DNA of 63,515 nt from Rugosimonospora acidiphila (GTDB taxonomy: Bacteria; Actinomycetota; Actinomycetes; Mycobacteriales; Micromonosporaceae). Both the position numbers and the translations under genes were made by a program. Below, piece by piece: positions 1 through 8,082 of the stretch. The notes under the pieces are model-generated. The model ran no database searches and was not told the origin of the DNA. It worked only from the letters and a program-made list of their open reading frames with translations. The stretch covers positions 1 through 63,515 of the forward strand of contig NZ_BAABJQ010000042.1 in assembly GCF_039543385.1 (NCBI RefSeq), written 5' to 3'. Positions within the stretch are counted from its first letter, which is position 1. Every line of letters begins with the position of its first letter.

Positions 1-675
1 CGCACTGAGCAACCCGACATCCCGCGTCGCGTTGTCCGACGAACGCCTCACCTGATACAGCGCCCCGTTGTACGAGGCATACAACGCCCGCGTCGTGCTG
101 TGCGCGGCCACACACGGCGTACCGCCCGCAGCGTAGATGTCGCACGGCCCGTTGGACGGCGGCGGGGGCGGTGTGGAGGTCCGCGTCGGGGTCGGTGTCG
201 GCGAGTTCGGTGGGGTGGGTGAGTTCGGCGGGGTGGGCGATCCGGTGACGCCGCCGGTGCAGGTCGTGCCGTTGAGGGCGAACGAACTGGGTGCCGGGTT
301 GCTGCCGGTCCACGTTCCGTTGAACCCGAAGCCGGTGTTGCCACCGGTCGCGATGCCACCGTTGTAGGACACGTTGGTGACGGTCACCTGGGAACCCGAC
401 TGGGCGGACGAGCCGTTCCACAGTTGGGTGATGGTCTGGCCGGCGGTGAAGCTCCAGGTCAACCGCCACCCGCTGATCGGGTCACCGAGGTTGGTCACCG
501 TCACGCTCGCGCCGAACCCGCCGGGCCACGAGTTGGTGACCGCGTAGTTGACCTGGCATCCGACCGAGGCGGCCGAAGCCAACTGCGTGCCGGTCAGGCC
601 GGCGGCGGCCAGGATGAGCGCGCCGACGCCGGCGATCAGCGTCCACAGCCGGCGGGGGAAGCTGGCAGGTCGCAC
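1..675 (-). CDS. Exported CBM2-GH54 alpha-L-arabinofuranosidase, N-terminal part (runs off the window)
   Basis: Cleaves terminal arabinose from arabinoxylan outside the cell. Translation from GTG at 675, behind an AGGGGA ribosome site, gives a signal peptide (residues 1-35, basic start then LIAGVGALILAAAGL), a CBM2 domain (about 36-140, starting GCQVNYAVTNSWPGGF, with the usual Trp and paired Cys), a Pro/Thr/Ser linker (NSPTPP repeats), then the start of a GH54 catalytic domain (CDIYAAGGTPCVAAHSTTRALY, YQVRRSSDNATRDVG). The reading frame is still open at base 1, so catalytic residues and any C-terminal AbfB domain lie outside. CBM2 would hold it on cellulose or xylan. GH54 rests on the strong N-terminal signature. 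Confidence 0.85.
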   Translation of the reverse strand, partial: MRPASFPRRLWTLIAGVGALILAAAGLTGTQLASAASVGCQVNYAVTNSWPGGFGASVTVTNLGDPISGWRLTWSFTAGQTITQLWNGSSAQSGSQVTVTNVSYNGGIATGGNTGFGFNGTWTGSNPAPSSFALNGTTCTGGVTGSPTPPNSPTPPNSPTPTPTRTSTPPPPPSNGPCDIYAAGGTPCVAAHSTTRALYASYNGALYQVRRSSDNATRDVGLLSA

Positions 676-1123
676 GGTACTGTCCCCTTCTCTGGATGAT
701 GACTTCCGCCGCCGCGATCCGACGGTCCAGGAACGACCGCGTCGCGTGCCCGCCGCCCTGCCCGGACATCCTTCAGGGGCGGTGGCACCGGCGGTTCGGT
801 CGATGACGCGCGCGACGCGTTCGACTCCGCGCGCCGTTGCCGGTTCTCGCGTCAGTGGGTCGCGAACCGGCCGGCGCCGCCAGGAGTGAACCGTCCACAC
901 GCGACCGACGGTCCGTCAATCGCGATCGCCGGTGGTGGGCTCCGGCGCTCTCGGGGCCCACCACCACGTACTTATGATCGCCGATGTTAGCGGTAACAAG
1001 TGCGGCGGTCAAGACGGGCTCGGGTCGCGGCCCGTGCGCGCCGCGCGGCGATTCCCACCAAGGCTCATCCCAGCCGGGCTCAGCCCAGACCAGCGAGGCC
1101 CAGCCCAGCTCAGACAGCGAGGC
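676..1123. other. Intergenic region: long leader of the GH54 gene and imperfect repeats
   Basis: This 448-bp stretch has no convincing gene. It holds an inverted repeat in the probable GH54 5' leader (CCGGTT at 840-845 with AACCGG at 865-870, inner CGCG at 848-851 and 861-864), a LacI-like operator with promoter (971-999), and imperfect AGCCCAG-rich repeats at about 1061-1136 that overlap the end of the next gene. If the proposed promoter is used, the leader is about 280 nt. Confidence 0.5.
971..999 (-). promoter_or_regulatory. Putative LacI-family operator over a promoter of the GH54 gene
   Basis: TGTTA-GCGG-TAACA (985-998) is a perfect inverted repeat of the LacI-family type. On the minus strand a -35-like TTGTTA (999-994) and a -10-like CATAAG (976-971) are 17 bp apart and overlap it. 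That suggests sugar-controlled repression of the arabinofuranosidase. The regulator is not proven; a LacI gene lies about 32 kb away. Confidence 0.5.
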
Positions 1124-1843
1124 TCAGCCCAGCGACACCAGGCGGGCGCCGCCGTCGGCCTCGATGACGGTACCCGTGAGGTTGGCGTTGGTCGCCGCCA
1201 CGACGGTGACCTCGGCGATGTCGTCCGCGGTCGCGACCCGTCGGGCCGGCAGCACCTTGGCCGCCTGGGCGAAGTACCCCTTCCGGGCCTCCTCCGGCAG
1301 CCCGCTCCACCACGGGGTGTCCACCACGCCGGGCGAGACCGCGTTGACCCGGATCGGCGCGAGCTCCACGGCCAACGGCTTGACCATCGCCTCCACGGCG
1401 CCGTTGAGAGCCGCGATGCCGGCGGTGCCGGGCATGCCGGCGCGGGCGGTGATCGCACCGAGCAGCGTGATCGAGCCGTCGGGCGCCAGGTGCGGCAACG
1501 CCGCCTGGATGGTGGTGATGTGTGGCCAGAACTTCGCGTCGAAGGCCCGGCGCAGCATGTCCAGGTCCAGCCCGGCGACGGGGCCGACCCCCTCGCTGCC
1601 CGCCAGGCTGACGATCAGCCAGTCGATGCGGCCGATGGACTCGACCACGGCACCGATGGCGGCCGGGTCGCCGCCGTCGGCCCGGTGGCAGGTCAGCTCC
1701 GGGTCGCTCGCGGCGACGTTGTCCAGGCGCCGCTTGTCCCGCCCCACCACGTGGACGGCCGCGCCGAGGACGCGCAGCCGCCGGGCGGTGGCCAGTCCGA
1801 TGCCGGATGTTCCCCCGACGACCAGTGCGGTGTGCTCGCTCAT
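1124..1843 (-). CDS. Atypical SDR-family protein lacking the catalytic Tyr/Lys
   Basis: A 239-residue Rossmann protein of the short-chain dehydrogenase family. The nucleotide-binding GGTSGIG loop (about residues 10-16) and C-terminal NAVSPGVVDTPWW segment are typical. Where most SDRs have YxxxK, this one reads GTAGIAALNGAVEAM: Tyr and Lys aligned as Ile and Asn. The classical proton relay is therefore missing, so it may bind NAD(P)H without normal dehydrogenase chemistry. ATG at 1843 follows AGGAGAGG. It is divergent from the TetR gene (57 bp gap), which probably controls it. Confidence 0.85.
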   Translation of the reverse strand: MSEHTALVVGGTSGIGLATARRLRVLGAAVHVVGRDKRRLDNVAASDPELTCHRADGGDPAAIGAVVESIGRIDWLIVSLAGSEGVGPVAGLDLDMLRRAFDAKFWPHITTIQAALPHLAPDGSITLLGAITARAGMPGTAGIAALNGAVEAMVKPLAVELAPIRVNAVSPGVVDTPWWSGLPEEARKGYFAQAAKVLPARRVATADDIAEVTVVAATNANLTGTVIEADGGARLVSLG

Positions 1844-1854
1844 GTGCCTCTCCT

Positions 1855-1883
1855 ATTTCGAACCGTGACGTCTCGTCTCGAAT
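1855..1883. promoter_or_regulatory. Putative TetR operator between divergent SDR and TetR genes
   Basis: ATTTCGA (1855-1861) and TCGAAT (1878-1883) form an inverted pair inside the 57-bp gap between the two start codons. The position suits autoregulation by the adjacent TetR protein. The arms are short, so this is moderate evidence. Confidence 0.35.
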
Positions 1884-1900
1884 TAAGGTAGCATGGTCCC

Positions 1901-2560
1901 GTGAACGATCAACCGGCGCCGGAGGCGGCGCCCGAACCCGGTCGCCCCGGACGCAGGCGCAGCGAGGCGAGCCGGCAGGCGATCCTCGCCGCGACCAGCG
2001 AGCTGGTGGCCGAGGTCGGTTACGCGAACCTGACCATCGAGGGCATCGCCGCGCGCTCCGGCACCGGCAAGCAGACGATCTACCGCTGGTGGCCGTCAAA
2101 GGCGGACGTGCTGCTCGACGCCCTGATGACCAAGGCGGAGCTGCACATCCCGATACCGGACAAGGGCAGCTACGCCGACGACCTGCGCGCCTTCCTCACC
2201 GCGAGCTTCGCGCTCGGTCGGGATCGCCGGATCATGGACATCCAACGCGCTCTGATGGCGCACGCGCAGCTCGACGAGGATTTCGGCCGGCGGCTGCGCA
2301 CCGAGGCCCTGCAACGCCGGCGCGACGCGCTCGCGGTCATTCAGGGCCGCGCCCGGGATCGCGGCGACCTCCCACCGAGCCCGTCCCCCGGCACCGCCGC
2401 CGACCTCGTCTTCGGCGTCATCTGGTACCGGGTGCTCGTCACCCACCAGCCGCTGGATCAGGCGCTGGTCGACGAGCTGGTAGCCATGCTCGCCCCGGCC
2501 GCGAACGGCGGCCGGCGCCGCACCACGTCATCGAGACCGAGACAAGGAAGCAACGGATGA
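1901..2560 (+). CDS. TetR/AcrR family transcriptional regulator
   Basis: A 219-residue repressor. The N-terminal HTH (about residues 25-70: AILAATSELVAEVGYANLTIEGIA, then SGTGKQTIYRWWPSKADVL) is canonical; the C-terminal part resembles the TetR_C ligand domain (ALVDELVAMLAP near the end). It starts with GTG at 1901. Its stop overlaps the start of the downstream SDR (ATGA), so the two are translationally coupled, and it is divergent from another SDR. It probably senses a small lipophilic or carbonyl compound and represses both SDRs; the ligand is unknown. Confidence 0.88.
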   Translation: MNDQPAPEAAPEPGRPGRRRSEASRQAILAATSELVAEVGYANLTIEGIAARSGTGKQTIYRWWPSKADVLLDALMTKAELHIPIPDKGSYADDLRAFLTASFALGRDRRIMDIQRALMAHAQLDEDFGRRLRTEALQRRRDALAVIQGRARDRGDLPPSPSPGTAADLVFGVIWYRVLVTHQPLDQALVDELVAMLAPAANGGRRRTTSSRPRQGSNG

Positions 2561-3396
2561 ACCAGCCCCGCACCGTCCTCATCACCGGCGCCACCGACGG
2601 GCTCGGCCGCGCACTCGCGGACCGGCTCGCCGCCGGCGGCACCACGCTGATCCTGCACGGCCGCGACCGGGACCGGCTCGACCGCGCGGCCGACGAGATC
2701 CGCGACGCGCACCGGGTGCCCCGGCCGCGCACCGTCCTGGCCGACCTGGCCGAACTGGCCCAGGTCCGCCGGTTGGCCGCCGACGTGCGGGCGGTCACCG
2801 ACCGGCTCGACGTGCTGGTGAGCAACGCGGGCATCGGCGGCGGCGAGCCCGACGGCCGCACCCGGCGCACCAGCGTCGACGGGTACGAGCTGCGCTTCGC
2901 GGTCAACTACCTGGCCGGGTTCCTGTTGACCGTCGAGCTGCTCCCGCTGCTGCGCCGATCCGCGCCGGCACGCGTCGTCAACGTCGCCTCGATCGGCCAG
3001 CACCCGCTCGACTTCGACGACCTGATGATCGAACGCGGGTACAGCGGCGGCCGGGCGTACGGCCAGAGCAAGCTCGCGCAGATCATGTCCGGGTTCGAGC
3101 TGAGCCGGCGGGTGCCGGCCGCCGAGGTCACCGTCAACAGCCTGCACCCGGCCACGTACATGCCGACCAAGATGGTGCTGAAGGAGATCGGGTACCACAT
3201 CGACGAGCTGGACGAGGGCGTAGCGGCCACCGAACGGCTGGTCACCGACCCGGCCGTGGCCGGCACCACCGGCCGGTTCTTCGACCGCACCCGCGACACC
3301 AGGCCCAACGCCCAGGCGTACGACGACCACGCCCGCGCCCGGTTGTGGGCACGCAGCCTCGACCTCGTGGGACTGCGCGACACCGAGACGACCTGA
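2557..3396 (+). CDS. Short-chain dehydrogenase/reductase
   Basis: A 279-residue classical or retinol-dehydrogenase-like SDR. Motifs: TGATDGLG cofactor loop (about residues 10-17), SNAGIG, NVASIGQ with the catalytic Ser, and the active-site AYGQSK (YxxxK) around residue 170. The ATG at 2557 overlaps the TetR stop and follows AAGGAAG. Unlike the divergent SDR at 1124-1843, all catalytic residues are present. It reduces or oxidises an unknown carbonyl or alcohol with NAD(P)H under control of the co-transcribed TetR. Confidence 0.85.
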   Translation: MNQPRTVLITGATDGLGRALADRLAAGGTTLILHGRDRDRLDRAADEIRDAHRVPRPRTVLADLAELAQVRRLAADVRAVTDRLDVLVSNAGIGGGEPDGRTRRTSVDGYELRFAVNYLAGFLLTVELLPLLRRSAPARVVNVASIGQHPLDFDDLMIERGYSGGRAYGQSKLAQIMSGFELSRRVPAAEVTVNSLHPATYMPTKMVLKEIGYHIDELDEGVAATERLVTDPAVAGTTGRFFDRTRDTRPNAQAYDDHARARLWARSLDLVGLRDTETT

Positions 3397-3541
3397 CGTC
3401 CACCGCCCCGACCCAGGTCGCCGCTCGCCCGGTGATTACCAGAAATTCTTAAGGTTGTATCCAGGCGGTTCGGATTTCGCAGGGCTATCGTCACCCGGGA
3501 CGGGGTGGGCGGCGATCGGGTGGCGGCGATAAGGAGCGAGG

Positions 3542-3916
3542 ATGGCGCAGAGCGCGGAGTCGGGTCACGCCGCGACGGTCAAGGACCGTACGGCCACCGC
3601 GGAGGGCGGGCGTGGCGGGCACGTCGCGCACCTTGAGGGGCAGATCGAGGTGCTGCGCGGCCAGGTCGCCGCGCTCGAGGCGGCCGACGAGCACCACCGC
3701 GCCGAACTGAGCGCGGCCGTGGCCGAGGCGGCCGAGGCGCGCGGGACCCTGCGCGAGTCGCAGGCGCGCCTGAAGGAACGGCAGCAGGTCATCGACGATC
3801 TCCGCAAGCGCCTCGACACCGTGCAGGCCGCGCAGGCCCGCGCCGAGCAGGAGCGTTCGGCCGTCATCGAGGCGCTGGGCCGGCGCGCGAAGCGCCGGCT
3901 TGCCGCCACCGGCTGA
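3542..3916 (+). CDS. Small coiled-coil protein of unknown function
   Basis: 124 residues. After about 28 polar residues there is a long heptad-rich stretch (roughly 29-110: HLEGQIEVLRGQVAALEAADEH and RESQARLKERQQVIDDLRKRL) with Leu/Val at a/d positions, ending in a basic tail RRAKRRL. There is no signal peptide or membrane segment. AAGGAGCGAGG lies just before ATG 3542. The antisense frames are also open, but the coiled-coil periodicity and ribosome site favour this strand. It may be a scaffold or DNA-associated protein; no family is recognised. Confidence 0.65.
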   Translation: MAQSAESGHAATVKDRTATAEGGRGGHVAHLEGQIEVLRGQVAALEAADEHHRAELSAAVAEAAEARGTLRESQARLKERQQVIDDLRKRLDTVQAAQARAEQERSAVIEALGRRAKRRLAATG

Positions 3917-4055
3917 TCGGCGCGCGGCCCATCCGCTCATTCGCGCGCGGCACGACGCGCTGATCGGCGCGTGGTGCCGCGTGACTGCCTGGTCCACTGT
4001 GGCCAGTAGCGGGGATGGCCTGGTGTTCGCGGGTTGATACGCTCGGCGGCCGGTC

Positions 4056-4070
4056 GGTCCACGGTGGACC
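4056..4070. promoter_or_regulatory. Perfect palindrome upstream of the beta-helix gene
   Basis: GGTCCAC-G-GTGGACC lies about 31 bp before ATG 4102. It could be an operator or a leader hairpin. It contains the recurring TCCACNGTGGA motif seen elsewhere in this window. Confidence 0.35.
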
Positions 4071-4101
4071 GCCCGCCGCCCGCCGTCCGCAAGGGAACAT
4101 C

Positions 4102-5934
4102 ATGGCAAACTCCTCGCGCCGCGACATGCTGCGCTCCGCGCTCACCGTCGGCGGCCTGACCGTCGCCGCCACCGCGCTGGTCCCACCGGACGGCGCCGCC
4201 GCGGCGACCACGACCGGGCTCGACTGGGTCGACGTGACCAGCCATGGCGCGGATCCGACCGGCGCCGCCGACTCGACCCAGGCCATCAACGCCGCACTGG
4301 CGGCGACTCCGGTCGGTGGCGTCTGCTACCTGCCCGCCGGGACCTACCGCACCTCCAAGCCGCTGGTCGTGCCGCCGGCCGTCACCCTGCTCGGCTCGCA
4401 CGGTACGCATCTGGACATCACCACCTGTGCCATCAGGCCGTCGTCGAACTTCACCGGGCTTGCGCTGCCGGCGACCACCGTGGCGGGTGCCGCCTATCCG
4501 GCGGCCACCGTCTCGGCCGTCATCGTCATGCTCGACCAGGTCGCCGGCGGATACTCGGGACCGTCGCAGGAGCAGCGGATCGCCAACGTCTCGGTGGACT
4601 GCTCGGACCTGCCGGCCGGTAGCGGGATCGACGGGATCACGGCGGTCGGCTACGTCCACGGCGTGTGCCTGGACAACGTCGCGGTGAACAAGGCACCGGC
4701 GCACGGCTTCACCGCGACGGGCCGGGACGGCGGAAACCCCTATAGCTGGCGGCTGACCCGGGTGGCCGTCAACGCGGCGGGAACCTACGGGTTCAACGTG
4801 GCCAACCTCACCGACTCCACGTTCATCGACTGCGAGGCCATCGGCACCGGCGGGTCCGGCTGGTACATCGCCGGGGACAGCAACTCGCACTTCACCAACT
4901 GCCGCGCCGAGTGGGCCGGACTACACGGCTTCGAGGTGCACTCGTCCGGGCAGTCCTCGTACACGTTCACCGCCTGCTCCACCGACCGCAACTCCCACAA
5001 CGGCATGTACATCGCTGACTCCGGCGGGGTGGGGCCGATCCTGCTGACCGGCTGCATGTTCAACCGCGACGGGCGCAACGGCGGTGCGGGCGGCGGCGGC
5101 TTCGCCGGCCTGGCCGTCTCGGGCAGCACCTCCCCGATCGTGGTGAACGGCTGTGTGACCGCGGTGCACGCGGACGATGGCGGCACCGGGGTGGAGTCTC
5201 CGCAGTACGGCATCTCGGTGAAGAGCGCCAGCTACGTCGCGGTGGACGGCGGCTTCTACTGGGGCGTGAGCGCCGGTTGGTTCGACGGCGGCGGCAACAT
5301 CACGCTGCGGCGCGGACCGAACATCGCCGAGGCGACCGGGCCGCAGACGGCGCCGAAGCTGAACCTGCGCAACTCGTGGGGTACCGACAACGGCTCGGGG
5401 CTGGCGATCGCGCTCAACGGCGCCGACCAGACCGGGCTCACACTGTCCAATGTGGACAGCAACATCAACCAGCCGCTGCTGTTGATGACCGCGGGGGCCT
5501 CGGCCGCCGACGCGCTCATCAAGGGGCGGGTTGCCGGCGACACCTCCAGCCGCGTCGTGTTCAGCGCCGCCGGGTCGCTGTCGCTCGGGCCGGGCAACGC
5601 GACCACCGACGCCACCTGGGGCCGGCTGGCCAAGGCCCAGATCGGCAGTGCGGACTCGGACATCGTGGCCGGCCTCGCCGGCAAGGGGCTGCGGGTCAAG
5701 GAGGGCACCAATGCCAAGATGGGTACCCTCACCCTCAACGGCACCACCGCGGTGACCGTCGCCACGACCGCCGTCACCGCGAGCAGCCGCATCTTCCTGA
5801 CCGTGCAGACGCCCGGCGGCACCCCGGCCGGCGTCGCCTACGTGTCCGCCCGGACGGCGGGCAAGTCGTTCAGCGTCAAGGGCGCGGCGAACGACAAGTC
5901 GGTCGTCGCCTGGCTGATCATCGAGCCCGCCTAA
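4102..5934 (+). CDS. Tat-exported right-handed beta-helix protein (pectate-lyase-3 type) with phage-like C-terminal domain
   Basis: 610 residues. A twin-arginine signal (SRRDMLRSALTVGGLTV, residues 4-20) points to folded export. Residues about 40-110 match the N-terminal cap of PL3/GH28-like parallel beta-helices (WVDVTSHGADPTGAADSTQAI, CYLPAGTYRTSKPLVVP). The centre is made of Asn/Ser/Thr/Gly-rich coils (FTNCRAEWAGLHGFEV). The last 95 or so residues (GLRVKEGTNAKMGTLTLNG, VTASSRIFLTVQ) resemble a beta-sandwich common on phage tail proteins. AAGGGA precedes the ATG. The substrate is probably a pectin-like or other polysaccharide; no catalytic residues can be assigned. Confidence 0.8.
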   Translation: MANSSRRDMLRSALTVGGLTVAATALVPPDGAAAATTTGLDWVDVTSHGADPTGAADSTQAINAALAATPVGGVCYLPAGTYRTSKPLVVPPAVTLLGSHGTHLDITTCAIRPSSNFTGLALPATTVAGAAYPAATVSAVIVMLDQVAGGYSGPSQEQRIANVSVDCSDLPAGSGIDGITAVGYVHGVCLDNVAVNKAPAHGFTATGRDGGNPYSWRLTRVAVNAAGTYGFNVANLTDSTFIDCEAIGTGGSGWYIAGDSNSHFTNCRAEWAGLHGFEVHSSGQSSYTFTACSTDRNSHNGMYIADSGGVGPILLTGCMFNRDGRNGGAGGGGFAGLAVSGSTSPIVVNGCVTAVHADDGGTGVESPQYGISVKSASYVAVDGGFYWGVSAGWFDGGGNITLRRGPNIAEATGPQTAPKLNLRNSWGTDNGSGLAIALNGADQTGLTLSNVDSNINQPLLLMTAGASAADALIKGRVAGDTSSRVVFSAAGSLSLGPGNATTDATWGRLAKAQIGSADSDIVAGLAGKGLRVKEGTNAKMGTLTLNGTTAVTVATTAVTASSRIFLTVQTPGGTPAGVAYVSARTAGKSFSVKGAANDKSVVAWLIIEPA

Positions 5935-5994
5935 CCGATTTCGAGACGCACCCTGGCCGGGCGCGGCGGCAGGCGGTCCCCCTGCTACGGTAAG

Positions 5995-6008
5995 CGGGGA
6001 GTTCCCCG
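5995..6008. promoter_or_regulatory. Inverted repeat before the TetR gene
   Basis: CGGGGA-GT-TCCCCG ends 17 bp before ATG 6026. The position fits a TetR autoregulatory operator, although it is shorter than usual. Confidence 0.3.
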
Positions 6009-6025
6009 ATTGTCCTAGGAGGAGC

Positions 6026-6652
6026 ATGCCACCGCCCGCCGCCGGGCCGGCACCGGATCAGGCACCGCCACGCCCGCGGCGCGCCGACGCGCAGCGCAAC
6101 TACGACCGGCTGCTCGCGACCGCCCGCGAGGTGTTCGCCGAGCACGGCGCCGACGCCCCCCTGGACGACATCGCCCGCCGCGCCGGCATCGGCAACGCCA
6201 CGATGTACCGGCACTTCCCGACCCGCCGCGAGCTGATCATCGCGGTGTACGCCGACGAGGTGACCGAGCTGTGCGCCCGGGGCGAAGCGCTGCTCGCGCA
6301 CGAGGCGCCCGGCGAGGCGTTGCTGACCTGGCTGCGGGCCTTCATCGCGCACGTGGCCACCAAACGGGAGCTGGCACAGGCCATTCCCAACGATCGCGGC
6401 GGGCAGCGTTCGGCACTGTTCGACGGCTGGCACGACGCGATGCGCGCGACCGCGTCCCGGTTGCTGGCCCGCGCCCAACGCCGCGGTGCCGCCCGCGCCG
6501 GCCTCGATCCGGCCGACCTGCTGACGCTGGCCAACGGCATCGCGCTGACCAGCGCCGACGCCGACCAGGCCGGACGCTGCCTCGACCTGCTGCGCGACGG
6601 CATCGCACCGCTACCGGCGGGCCACCGGGCGCGAATCGCCGAACCGGGCTGA
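6026..6652 (+). CDS. TetR/AcrR family regulator
   Basis: 208 residues. The HTH covers about 25-70 (NYDRLLATAREVFAEHGADA, DIARRAGIGNATMYRHFPTRREL). The C-terminal domain matches the SBP/TetR_C type that recurs in actinobacterial repressors with broad ligands. A strong CTAGGAGGAGC site sits before ATG 6026. It has no same-strand partner; the next gene is convergent. Its target may be itself or a distant gene. Function beyond DNA-binding repression cannot be assigned. Confidence 0.87.
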   Translation: MPPPAAGPAPDQAPPRPRRADAQRNYDRLLATAREVFAEHGADAPLDDIARRAGIGNATMYRHFPTRRELIIAVYADEVTELCARGEALLAHEAPGEALLTWLRAFIAHVATKRELAQAIPNDRGGQRSALFDGWHDAMRATASRLLARAQRRGAARAGLDPADLLTLANGIALTSADADQAGRCLDLLRDGIAPLPAGHRARIAEPG

Positions 6653-6698
6653 GGTCCGCGGGAGCACCCGGCCGCGCCGCAGAGTGCGCCCGCGGACC
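6653..6698. terminator. Bidirectional hairpin between convergent TetR and AICAR formyltransferase genes
   Basis: GGTCCGCGGG (6653-6662) pairs perfectly with CCCGCGGACC (6689-6698) over a 26-nt loop. It begins at the base after the TetR stop. There is no U-tract, as is usual for actinobacterial terminators. Confidence 0.55.
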
Positions 6699-6777
6699 AG
6701 GGGCATCCGGCGGCGGCCCGTGCCGCCACGCTCTCGGGCGCGACCTGCTCCGGCTCGGCCGCGCCCGTCGCCTCGCG

Positions 6778-7944
6778 TCAGTGCCGGAACAGCCGCACGC
6801 CGGTGTGGCAGAGCGTCATGCCGTGCTCCCGGCACGCCGCCACCACGTCGCCGGAGCGCGCCGCGCCGCCCGGCTCGGCGATGTACCGCACCCCGTGGCG
6901 GCGCGCGTGGTCGACGTTGTCGCGGAACGGCAGCGCCCCGTCCGACGCCAGGCTCACCCCGTCGAGCCGGGCCAGCCAGTCACCGCGCTCGGCGGCCGCC
7001 AGCGGCGCAACGCCGGGCAGGTCCCCGTCGAGATAGCGGATCCGCTCCCCCACCCGATCCTGCACCCGCGCGGTCGCCTCGACGGGCACCGCGCGTACCG
7101 CCGGGTGCCGGCGCAGCCACCAGGTGCCGGCCTTGGCACCGGCCAGCCGGACACAGTCCACCCGGGACTGCTGCCCCGCCCCGACGCCCAGCGTCATCCC
7201 GTCGCGCACATACGCGACCGAGTTCGACTGGGTGTACCGCACCGTGATGAGTCCCAGCAACAGGTCGTCGCGGGCCGGCCCGGGCAGCGTGCCGCACACC
7301 GGGTCGGCCAGGTGCGCCGGGCCGAGTTCGATGTCGTCGCGCGGCGCCACGAACCGGTACCCGTACTCCTCGCGTACCTGCTCGGCCGGCGGCCGAAAGG
7401 CCGGGTCGGCCTCCAGCACCAGGAAACCGCCGCCCTTTTTCGCCGACAGGGTGGCCATCGTGCCCGGGGCGTAGCCGGGCGCCACGATTCCGTCGCACAC
7501 CACGCGGCGCAGCAACTGGGCCAGCGCCTCGTCCACCGGTTCGGAGACGGCGACGAAGTCGCCGTACGAACTCTTCGGATCGGTGTCCCTGGCCCGGACG
7601 TACGCGCTGGCCACCCCGCTGAGGGCGGCACCGTCCACGCCGTAGGTCTCGGCCATCACCGCGTCGATCGGCCCGGCGGTCGCCGCCCCGGCCGGTGAGA
7701 CGTGCTTGAACGACGCGGCGGCCGGGCGGCCCAGGGCACCCGCGGCCTCCCGTACGAGTTGCCACGCACCGAGGGCGTCCAGCAGATTGATGTAGGACGG
7801 CTCGCCGTGCAGCACCCGCAGCGGCGGGTGGGCCGCATCGAGGGGGGTGGCGGCGGCCGGCCGCTGGTGGGGATTCATGCCGTACCGCAGCGGAACGGCG
7901 GACGGTTGCGACCTCGGCGGTCGCATCATCGGCGGGCGCGTCAT
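6778..7944 (-). CDS. Stand-alone AICAR formyltransferase (single-domain PurH-like)
   Basis: 388 residues matching the C-terminal transformylase of PurH, which transfers formyl from 10-formyl-THF to AICAR. Motifs: PLRYGMNPHQ near the start, catalytic Lys-His in SFKHVSPAG, SSYGDFVA, ITVRYTQSNSVAY, and the C-terminal DNVDHARRHGVRYIAEPGG. The MGS-like IMP cyclohydrolase domain of normal PurH is absent. ATG 7944 is chosen because GGAGG stands 8 bp before it; upstream in-frame starts lack this. The next gene downstream on the opposite strand is a TetR. It may be a paralogue for a folate or nucleotide side pathway, or a backup purine enzyme. Confidence 0.85.
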   Translation of the reverse strand: MTRPPMMRPPRSQPSAVPLRYGMNPHQRPAAATPLDAAHPPLRVLHGEPSYINLLDALGAWQLVREAAGALGRPAAASFKHVSPAGAATAGPIDAVMAETYGVDGAALSGVASAYVRARDTDPKSSYGDFVAVSEPVDEALAQLLRRVVCDGIVAPGYAPGTMATLSAKKGGGFLVLEADPAFRPPAEQVREEYGYRFVAPRDDIELGPAHLADPVCGTLPGPARDDLLLGLITVRYTQSNSVAYVRDGMTLGVGAGQQSRVDCVRLAGAKAGTWWLRRHPAVRAVPVEATARVQDRVGERIRYLDGDLPGVAPLAAAERGDWLARLDGVSLASDGALPFRDNVDHARRHGVRYIAEPGGAARSGDVVAACREHGMTLCHTGVRLFRH

Positions 7945-8082
7945 GGTTTGCCTCCGGCGCATCGAGCCTCGCGCGTCGCGGATGCCCAGGCGGTCGGCGC
8001 CGACGTGTCCTGCGGCCGCTTCCCGGTGGTGACCCACCTTCGCCAGTCGCGGCCACCGCCACGTTAACAGTTCGCGCCCGCG

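Noticed and set aside
932..1891. 319-codon plus-strand frame across the GH54/SDR region
   Set aside because: Antisense to the SDR gene; no motif or ribosome site.
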